Source of the DNA: Prorocentrum cordatum
Taxonomy: Eukaryota > Sar > Dinophyceae > Prorocentrales > Prorocentraceae
Length of the DNA stretch: 64,000 nt
Direction: 5' to 3'
Assembly: GCA_963575745.1 (NCBI GenBank)
Contig: CAUYUJ010016149.1
Location: forward strand, 843,604 to 907,603
Below, piece after piece: positions 56,900 through 64,000 of the stretch (position 1 is its first letter; each line of letters starts with the position of its first letter). The position numbers were made by a program, and so were the translations under genes. The notes beneath the pieces are model-generated. The model searched no databases. It had not been told where the DNA came from and worked only from the letters and a program-made list of their open reading frames with translations.

Positions 56900-59040
56900 T
56901 GAGAAGTGGGTACTGAGTAGAGGATAGTGAGTAACGAGTGAGTGGTGGGTATATTCTGGCGATTAACGAGAGAAGGGTAGAGATTAGTGAGAAGTGGGTA
57001 TTCAGCAGTGGGTAGTGAGTTGTGAGTATTGAGTACTGAGAAATTGGTGGTGAGTATATGTCAGAGTGTAGTGACCAGTGAGTACTGAATATTGGGTGGT
57101 TGGTAGTGGGCAGTGCGCAGCGGGGAGTGAGTGGTGAGTACCAGGTAGTGAATAGTGAGTAGTGGTACTCGGTAGTGAGTAGCGAGTAGAGAGTCGGTAG
57201 TAGAGAGTAGTGAATAATGAGTAGTGGGTAGTGCGCAGGGAGTAGTCATTCGTGATTAGTGATTAGTGAGTATTGCGTAGCGATTCGTGAGTAGTGATTC
57301 GTGATTAGTGGGTGGTGCGTAGTGAATAGTGTGTACTGAGTAGTGAGTAGTGAGTAATGGGTAGTGAGTGGTGGGTAGTGGGCAGTGAGTAGTGGGTAGT
57401 GGTTTGTGGGTCGTGGGTAGTCGGTGGGGAGCCGTGAGTAGTCGGTAGTGAGTAGTGACCTTCGACGAGGGGATCGGGAGTAGCAAGTATTGAGTAGCGA
57501 GTAGGGAGTGGTGAGTAATGAGTCGTGAGTAGCGAGAAGTGAGTGCGGAGTAGGGGGTGGGGAGTAGTGAGTTACGAGTAGCGGGGATTGGGCAGTGAGT
57601 AGTGGGTAGTTCGTAGACAGTATTGGGTACTGAGTAGTGGATAGCGAGTACTGAGTAGTGAGTAGGGAGAGGATTGCCGGGACTTGAGAGAATTGAGTAG
57701 TGAGTAGTGGGTACTGGGTTGTGGGTAGTGAGTAGGGAGTAGAGTGTTTTGAGTAGCGATTGGTGGATTGGGGGTTTGTGAAGGTAAGTAGTGCGAAGTG
57801 GGTAGGGAGTAGTGGGTAATGGGTAGTGGTAGTTCTGAGTGCGCGTGGTGAGTAGTGGGTAGTGAGTAGGGGGAAGGAAGTAACGAGTAAGAAATAGTGA
57901 GTAGTGGGGAGTGAGTAGTGTGTAGAGAGTAGTGCATAGTGAATCGTAAGCAGGGAGCAGGGATGAGGGAGTAGACAGTGGCGCATAGCGGGGAGTGAGT
58001 AGTGAGTAGTGCGCAGTGAGTAGAGAGTAGGGAGTAGTGCGTAGTAAGTAGCGAGTAGGGAGTAGCGAGTAGTGAGTAGTGAGTAGCGAGTAGGGCGTTG
58101 TGAGGTAGTGAGTAGTGAGGAGGGCGTAGTCAGGAGTTAGTAGTGAGTAGGGAGTATTGCGTAGCGAGTAGGGAGGCGGAGGGAGGAGAGACTGGGGGGG
58201 GGGCACGGGAAGGAGCACGGAGGAGGGCGCAAGGAGAGTACCGAGTAGTGAATAGGGAGTAGTGAGTAGTGAATAGTGAGAACCGAAAAGTGGGTATTGA
58301 GTAGTGGGTAGTGAGAAGGGAGTAGCGAGTAGAACTTATTGAGCTGTAAGTAGTCAGTCGTGAGTAGTGAGTAGTGAGTATCGACTTGCGACTAGTGACT
58401 AGTGAGTATGCGTAGTGAAGTGTGAGTACCCGCTAGTAAGTAGTGGATAGTTGTTCGTGGTTGGGAGTAGCGCTGCTTAGTGAGTAGTGAGTAGTGGGCA
58501 GCGAGTAGTGTTTAGTGAGTAGTGCATATTGGGTACTGGCTAGTGAGTAGTGAGTAGTGAGTTGGGAGTACTGAGTAGGGAGTAGGAAGTAGTGAGTACT
58601 GGGTAGTGGGGAAGTGAATAGTGCGTATGAGGCAGCGAGTAGGTTGTAGGGAGTAGCGGGTAGTGAGTAGTGAGTAGCGGGTACTGTGTAGGGAGTAGCG
58701 AGTAGTGGATGGTGACTAGTGAGTTGTGGGCAGTGAGTAGTGAGTAGTGAGGTGTGAGTAGGGAGTAGTGGGTAGTGGGTAGTGGGTAGTGAGTAGTGAT
58801 TTGTGATTAGTGAGTAGTGGGTAGTGAGTTGTGTTTAGTGAGTAGTGAGTATTGAGTAGTGGGTAGTGAGTAGTGAGCAGCTTGTAGGGAGTAGTGAGTA
58901 GGGAGTTGGGAGTAGTGAGTAGTGGTTGGTGGGTAATGAATCGTGGGCAGTGAGTCGTGAGTAGTGAGTAGCGAGAAGTGAACAGTGAGTAGCGAGTAGT
59001 GAGTAGTTGGTAGTGAGTAGTGCGTAATGAGTAGTGAACA
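56900..59040. repeat. Degenerate GTAGTGAGTAGTGAG array, 2.1 kb
   Basis: About 300 degenerate units of 7-10 bases (AGTAGTGAGT, AGTGGGTAGT). Ser-Leu-Thr-His-Tyr frames on the minus strand are repeat artefacts. A short GC-rich break occurs at about 58180-58230. Confidence 0.95.
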
Positions 59041-59044
59041 CTGT

Positions 59045-59090
59045 TTGAGGCTAGGGTTTGGGTTTGGGGTTAGGATTAGGGTTTAGGGCA
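59045..59090 (+). repeat. Degenerate telomere-type (TTTAGGG) stretch
   Basis: Reads GCTAGGGTTTGGGTTTGGGG, TTAGGATTAGGGTTTAGGGC: imperfect units of the TTTAGGG telomere repeat in one orientation, directly after the AGTGAGT array. Confidence 0.6.
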
Positions 59091-59159
59091 CGGGTGAGGA
59101 TTAGTGTTAGAGATGTAGGGGTCGGGTTCCGGAGACCAGGGGCGCCGTGGCGAAAAGCG

Positions 59160-59460
59160 GGGAAGGCGGGGGGGGTCGAATTTGGCGGTCAAACGGGGGA
59201 AGGGGGGGGGGAGGGGTCGGACACCCCCCTCCTTTTGAAAGGGGGGGGGGGGATCCCGACGACGGACCGGGAAAGGGGGGACGGGGGGGGGGGGGTCCCC
59301 GACGCCGGATCGGGAAAGGGGGGGAGGGGGGGGGGTCCCCGACGACGGATCGGGAAAGGGGGGAAGGGGGGGGGTCCCCGACGCCGGATCGGGAAAGGAG
59401 AGGAGGGGGGTGGGGGTTCCCCGACGACGGATCGTGGGAAGGGGTTTCGGGGGGTTCCCA
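59160..59460 (+). repeat. Tandem CCCCGACGACGGATCGGGAA repeat
   Basis: Five units of about 45-60 bases with CCCGACGMCGGATCGGGAAA followed by a G run. Confidence 0.85.
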
Positions 59461-59500
59461 ACCTCTCCCCCCCTTAGGGACATCCAGCGGCGCGCCCAGG

Positions 59501-59660
59501 TTAAGTCAGGCATGTCCTTCTACAGGAAGAATATTCCAACATAGTCCACCAATAGTCTGGGAACGATTTTTGTTGTATCTTTTGACAGCTTTTAAATATG
59601 TTGGGGGTACGTTTTAATGTTCGTCCAAAATCCCCCTGTAGGAGGACATGCCCGACCTAA
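59501..59660. mobile_element. MITE-like element, family TIR-C, copy 2
   Basis: The left TTAAGTCAGGCATGTCCTTC then TACAGGAAGAAT and the reverse complement of the right TTAGGTCGGGCATGTCCTCC then TACAGGGGGATT match over about 37 bases. 160 bp with an AT-rich interior and no coding frame. A target duplication is not obvious. Confidence 0.8.
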
Positions 59661-60274
59661 AGCTGGCGCTGATACGTGTCCTGAGGATCATCGACATGAA
59701 TCCAGAGCGACAGGAATGACCCCGAGGTCCGACGTCGCGAAGAGCATGACATCGAGAAAGCCCACGACTGGATCCCTAAACTCCAGCTGCCCGCACGCTG
59801 CTTCGAGCCGGATGGAGCCGTGATGGTCCCAGAGCCCAGAACTCGGCGAACACGCCCGCCGTGAAACAAATGCAGCGCTTGAATGTCAGGGCCCTTGGTT
59901 CAGGAGGGAAACATGGGCACAGACACGAGCAGGTGTCGACTCCCAGGGGGTACTAGGGGGGAAACACGGGACGTGGAGGGCCAGACGCTGATCCAGAACA
60001 CGCTGGCACTTGTGGGGAATCCTTGCATGTGTCTGTCCGTTTGTGGCTGTTTCTTTCGTTCCACGCCCCTGGCCCTGCTGTGAGCGGGCCCGGCTTCCCC
60101 CTCTCCCTCTGCCGCCGCTGGGCGCGTCCTCCTCTTGCATGGTGGCCCAATCCGCGCTCCGTGCACCACGCCACGCTCGTTCCGCCAGCGCAGTGAGTCT
60201 GCCTGGCCGCCGACGCATCAATTGTTTGTTGCTTTTTGTCGGGGGCGGCAAAGAGGGGGGTGATGACTGAGGGG
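59661..60274. other. No gene recognised
   Basis: Mixed sequence. Open frames on both strands carry no recognisable motif. Confidence 0.4.
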
Positions 60275-60440
60275 GTGGTTGGATATCATGGCGAGGGCCA
60301 TGATATCTCCCCCGATTTCATGGCGCCTCCTCTGATCTCATCACGTCCTTGCCCCCCCCCCCCTGGGCTGCGCACGTGTCGCCGGCCAGGATTTGCGCCC
60401 CCCCCTCTTGGACGCCCCCTTCTTGGCCGCCCCCGACTTG
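60275..60440 (+). repeat. Dispersed repeat DR-3, copy 2, with GATATCATGGC hairpin
   Basis: Arms GATATCATGGC (60282-60292) and GCCATGATATC (60297-60307). Downstream CCGGCCAGGATTTGCGCCC and TTGGACGCCCCCTTCTTG match copy 1. A third, more diverged copy lies at about 61070-61200. Confidence 0.75.
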
Positions 60441-60636
60441 GGGCATGCCACTCTCTGTGCCCGCCGCGCCCGCCCTCGGCAGCCAGGCGAGCGGCTCCCA
60501 GGTGCTCAGCGTGGCCTTCGTGGCGGAGGCGCCACTCGGGGCGCGCAGCCGGGCGGGCACGGCCCTCGGCCGCGGCTCGTGCGCGGGGGGCGAGGCCCAG
60601 GTCCCCCGGCTTCGGGCCCGGAGCGCCGACGATAGA

Positions 60637-60807
60637 GTGGAGGCCCATGCCAAGAAGCGCCCTGCTTGCCTCCATGGTGCCCTGGGTGTCCTGGGTTCCG
60701 ATGGCTCTGCGATGGGGAGCGGGACGTTCCCCACCGCCAGAGGTCGAGGGACGTCCTGGGGTTTAGGGTTTGGGTTTCTTGTGGAAGGTTTCTTGTGGTC
60801 CGGCCCT
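60637..60807 (+). repeat. Dispersed repeat DR-1, copy 3
   Basis: GTGGAGGCCCATGCCAAGAA to TTTCTTGTGGTCCGGCCC. The GGGGTTTAGGGTTTGGGTTT within it looks telomeric but corresponds to GGGTCTCAGGGTTAGGTTTC in copy 2. Confidence 0.75.
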
Positions 60808-60894
60808 TACTGTACGGTTGGTAGACTTCCCGACTCAATCTGGGCGTTCTTCCGCAGATTACCTGTTCCAGTGTGAGATGGGCATTTCTTTTAG

Positions 60895-60985
60895 ACTTCT
60901 CGAAGGACAGCAATCTGCATAAACATAGACTTTCGGATCTCTGCGCAGATTTCTCGGATCGGCGCTGGGGCCGCGGATTGAAAAC
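60895..60985 (-). repeat. Dispersed repeat DR-4, copy 3
   Basis: On the minus strand reads GCGCCGATCCGAGAAATCTG, CGCAGAGATCCGAAAGTC and TATGTTTATGCAGA, matching 16310-16360 and 13960-14000. Confidence 0.6.
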
Positions 60986-61195
60986 ATCAGATCGGAGGAC
61001 GTCAGGGGAGGGGTACCCATTCGCTGCTCTCCAGGGGGGAAGGGGTATATGACTGGAGACTGGAAATCATCGCTTGGGAGATGTTGTCTCATCGGATTTC
61101 ATGGCCCCGTCCTCTTGTGTCACTACGTCTCCTGGTCCCCCCCTCGTCCACGCGCGAACCTCGGGCCTTGATCTGCGACCCCCCCCTTCTCCTTG

Positions 61196-61318
61196 GGATT
61201 TCTTCGGACGTGTGCCTATTCTCTTGGCGAGGACCATCGACGGGCATTTTGACAAATCTTGCGAGACAAATGGACGCACGAAGCCGAGACATGCACGGGA
61301 AATGGACGTCCTAGTCTT
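61196..61318. mobile_element. MITE-like element, family TIR-B, degraded copy
   Basis: TTCTTCGGACGTGTGCC, GGCGAGGACCATCGACGGGC and CACGGGAAATGGACGTCC keep the TIR-B order, but the outer CATCGC ends are lost. Confidence 0.55.
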
Positions 61319-61510
61319 CGTTTTCTTATTCATTGTTTTGCCGATCGGCGCGGGCCCTCGCCCCCCCCCCCCCCGTCCCCCCCTGGAGTAGATCTGTGCT
61401 GTTTTGGGCGTCTGTTTCGACCAGGTGGAGTCTCCCCCATCGGACGCACTGCTGCAAACAGTCGCATGAAGCAGAGGTCTGGAGCACTCCCCCCCCTCTT
61501 CCGCCCGGTG

Positions 61511-61612
61511 TCGAAGCGCCGACTGAGAGACCGTTCACCAAAGCGCTGGCAGCCCTCGGAGTCGAAGCGCCGACTGAGAGACCGTTCACCAAAGCGCTGG
61601 CAGCCCTCGGAC
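61511..61612 (+). repeat. Exact 51-bp tandem duplication
   Basis: TCGAAGCGCCGACTGAGAGA...CAGCCCTCGG occurs at 61511 and again at 61562 with no internal difference except the final base. The upstream GTCGCATGAAGCAGAGG block also recurs in diverged form near 19965. Confidence 0.95.
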
Positions 61613-61791
61613 GCCCGCGGCGCCGGGATGCTCGTCGTGAAGGGGGCACCTCCACGGGGCCCTGGGCCCCCGGGCGCGAACGGGCTCGCGTCCTCGGTTT
61701 GTGCCTGGGGCTCGTGTGTCTGCGGCCGTGCCTCGGCGGGGACGTCTCGTCCCCTGCGGGGGCCCTGCTGGGCCAGAGAGGCCACTGGCTC

Positions 61792-61915
61792 GGCAGCGCT
61801 CGGTCGCGTGCACTTTTTCCAGCGAGGGCCATCGAGGAGCATCTTGGGTCACCTCACGAGCAGATACGCGCACGAGGCCGAAGAGTCCACGGGGAATGGA
61901 CGTCCGAGCGACGGC
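61792..61915. mobile_element. MITE-like element, family TIR-B, copy 3
   Basis: GGCAGCGCTCGGTCGCGTG at the left and GGACGTCCGAGCGACGGC at the right. The interior shares GCGAGGGCCATCGAGGAGC with the copy at 63062. Confidence 0.75.
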
Positions 61916-63061
61916 GAGACGGACGATGTGCATACACAAGCTGTCGGGGCTCTGCTGATCCGGAGTGGCTGTTGAGGATGTGCACGCAACGGGGCCTGTG
62001 GAAGCGCTGCCCCAGCATACCAATGACAAGTCTTCCCACCCACACTGCCATTCCTTCTGCTCTGCTTGAGGGGCCCAGACAATCTAATTCCCCCCCGGTG
62101 GCTACCCCTCGGGAGGCCCGAGCGCAATGCCTGCTACATCGCGGTGATCGGGGGACACCGAGTGTGAGAGAGTCTGAAGACGAGTCAGTCTGTTCATGGG
62201 CGACTAGGTGCGAGTGAGTCTGGGTGTTGGTGAAACGGAGCGTGAGCGAGCCGTCCGAGTACGAGTGCGAGAGGGTCTGAGTGTGAAAAGCCTGCGTATC
62301 AGTAGCTGAGTACGGGTGAGTCTGAATATGAGCAGATGTGAGTGTGATGGGAGTCAGAAAACATGAGTGGTGTGGGCATGAGCGAATGGAGCAAGGGGGA
62401 AGGCGGGTGTGAGGAAGGAAGCTGGGGCGCGACACGAGTCACAAGGGCGCCGTATTCAGGGTCTTGGGAACGAGGCCCAATCCATTCTGCCGGCCTCGCG
62501 TGACATCTCTCCGCCCCGCCTCCGGTTCCATCAGCGATGCTCGTCCGATGTCGAGCCCTCGGTATTCTGGCTTGGAGAGTCCCTGGGGCGCGAAACATGT
62601 AAGCGCAAACGTTCCCTGGGGGCCTGCAATGTTAGTGAGCATGTGCTCCCCTCATGCTGACGCCCCTCGCACAGCACGAGGACGTTCACCGAGAGGAGAT
62701 TGGCTCATCTGGTCCTCAGCCTTACCACGGCGGCAAGGTCGATGTCCAGACGGCCCCACACGTGTTGAGCTCGAGAGTGGACGATGGCCCCTCAGCAACA
62801 TGACGATCCAGGCTTTGGAACAGTGGCAGCAGGGCGCCGCCCCCCCCCCAGGATGGCGCATCACAGTACCCGCAGGTTCTGACACGCTGTTTGGAATACC
62901 AGAAACCCACCCGCAGTCAGCGGACAAGACAACCTCAGGATCCTCGGGCCGCGTTGCACTGACAGGGTCTCGTCCCTGGGCCCGTGCGGGCCCGCGAAGA
63001 AGCGCACGAGCACAGGGCTGACGGCAAATCCGGTCAAAATCGGCCTCCGAACCACTCCTTT
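61916..63061. other. No gene recognised
   Basis: A GTGAGTCTGAGTGTG-like degenerate repeat covers about 62150-62400. The rest has open frames on both strands but no motif. Confidence 0.4.
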
Positions 63062-63190
63062 GGCATCGCTCGGACGTGTGCATTTTTTTCTCGGCGAGGG
63101 CCATCGAGGAGCCTTTTGAGTCATCTTGCGAAAAGATACACGCACCACAGAACCTAGAAATGCACGAGGAATGGATGTCCGAGCGATGGC
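63062..63190. mobile_element. MITE-like element, family TIR-B, copy 4 (best preserved)
   Basis: GGCATCGCTCGGACGTGTGC at the left, GGATGTCCGAGCGATGGC at the right. 129 bp, interior GCGAGGGCCATCGAGGAGCC and GAGTCATCTTGCGA shared with other copies. Confidence 0.85.
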
Positions 63191-63500
63191 GAGCTCCGGG
63201 AGTCCATCTGGTGCAGTTCTTCACCCCATATCCGTGTTTGATGATGGGGCCCGCAAGTCTCCTCGTGGTGGTCACTCGTTGGCGCGGTGTCCCTTTCGCC
63301 TCTTCCTCCCCTTCTCCAAAATAGCGCTGTAAAAAAAAAAAAGATGATGGGGCCCGCAAGAGGCTCTTGGAGAATGAGAAAAGTCACACGACGTTCCCGA
63401 ACCCAGAACCTCAAACCTGCCCCCCTCCCTGCTCGCCGGAACCACTGCTGGGCCACCCCGGGCCCCCAGGAGGCTCCAATTCTGGGGCATTCCGGCGGGG

Positions 63501-63668
63501 TACACCTTAGGCGATGCTTAAGAAAACCTAAGTTTTCGTCCAGTGTCTCGATTATTCTTAACTTTTCAATGTAATTCCCAAGCTTTTGATAGAAGTTCTG
63601 GGTTTTATTCAATTTCTGAGACTATGAATTTCTTAACCCCTGATTTCTTAAGCATTTCGCAGGGTGTA
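63501..63668. mobile_element. MITE-like element with TACACC...GCTTAAGAAA ends
   Basis: The left TACACCTTAGGCGATGCTTA then AGAAA matches the reverse complement of the right end TACACCCTGCGAAATGCTTA then AGAAA. The interior is clearly AT-richer than the GC-rich flanks. 168 bp, single copy in the window. The remaining sequence to 64000 holds no recognised gene. Confidence 0.65.
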
Positions 63669-64000
63669 GACTCCAGAACCTCCCGAGCCCAACGGTCCAC
63701 CGCTCGTCGGGGCAATCCCGGCGAAGGAGTGTTCTCGACGAGGCACGGCCGGCCGGAAGAGTCTGGGCGGCCCAGAATCCTCCAAGAGCCACCCCCAGAG
63801 AATTCGGCAAGATCGAGACGGGTATTCAAGATTCTGTTCACAAGCCTCCCAGGCCCCCGCCAGACCAGCCATGAGAGAGCGGCCTTTTGCCCGGACCCCC
63901 CCGAACCCTCCAAGATAGTTCAAATCAGACCCTCTCCAAATGTGACCCCTCCCACTGTTGTTATGAAATCTGGAGCACGAAAAGAGTAGCATGAAGACCG

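Noticed and set aside
60757-60780. Telomere-like GGGTTTAGGGTTTGGGTTT
   Set aside because: It aligns with non-telomeric sequence in the other DR-1 copies (28700 and 7480), so it is a chance variant within that repeat.

Overview
The window looks like nuclear DNA of a dinoflagellate; this is inferred and the species is not determined. The signs are long GC-rich stretches with few genes, dense microsatellites and small inverted-repeat elements, a pogo/Tc1-type DDE transposase remnant and an endonuclease/exonuclease/phosphatase (EEP)-like protein of kinds I associate with dinoflagellate genomes, a degenerate TTTAGGG telomere-type stretch near 59.05 kb, and a gene with one GT-AG intron. Only three loci carry convincing coding signal; almost everything else is repeat.

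Layout. 1-3031: a broken DDE transposase read on the plus strand, interrupted by one in-frame TGA and one single-base frameshift. 3306-3690: a (CT)n tract. 3818-6430: an EEP-like gene with one likely intron. Across these two loci only (174-6512), a short GC-rich quasi-palindrome centred on CCGCAGCAGCGG recurs about 17 times in all three codon frames and is not seen again in the remaining 57 kb. 6.5-16.6 kb: repeats, including a 100/127-bp satellite, triplet arrays with inverted copies, and several small terminal-inverted-repeat (TIR) elements. 16.6-19.8 kb: two tandem copies of a composite repeat bounded by ACCTAACAG/CTGTTAGGT, each with a conserved head, a CCTCAG minisatellite, a 73-bp tandem repeat and a tail. 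20-46 kb: clusters of TIR elements, an 85-bp repeat family, G-rich degenerate repeats, a 308-bp tandem repeat, a 70-bp-arm hairpin and many microsatellites; one weak hypothetical reading frame lies near 24.5-25.6 kb.

46453-54295 is the most striking object: a 7.8-kb tyrosine-recombinase retroelement of DIRS/Ngaro type. It carries a Gag-like region ending in a GK-rich tail, a reverse transcriptase plus RNase H, and an intact tyrosine recombinase, flanked by split direct repeats in the order A1 - internal - B1 - A2 - B2. The two A copies differ at two positions in about 338 and the two B copies appear identical over 149 bp. Both flanks join into one uninterrupted copy of an 85-bp repeat, so the empty site can be read and no target duplication is visible. 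Its Gag and RT frames are nevertheless broken, so it probably moved recently with help from an intact relative, or decayed very quickly.

54.3-64 kb: a GGTACCTGTAGTCC array, a 2.1-kb degenerate AGTGAGT array ending at a telomere-like motif, and further copies of the small TIR families. The families recur across the window (TIR-A at 14.9, 15.8 and 25.9 kb; TIR-B at 20.4, 55.7, 61.3, 61.9 and 63.1 kb; TIR-C at 7.1 and 59.6 kb), so much of this locus seems to have been built by short mobile elements and local expansion of simple repeats.
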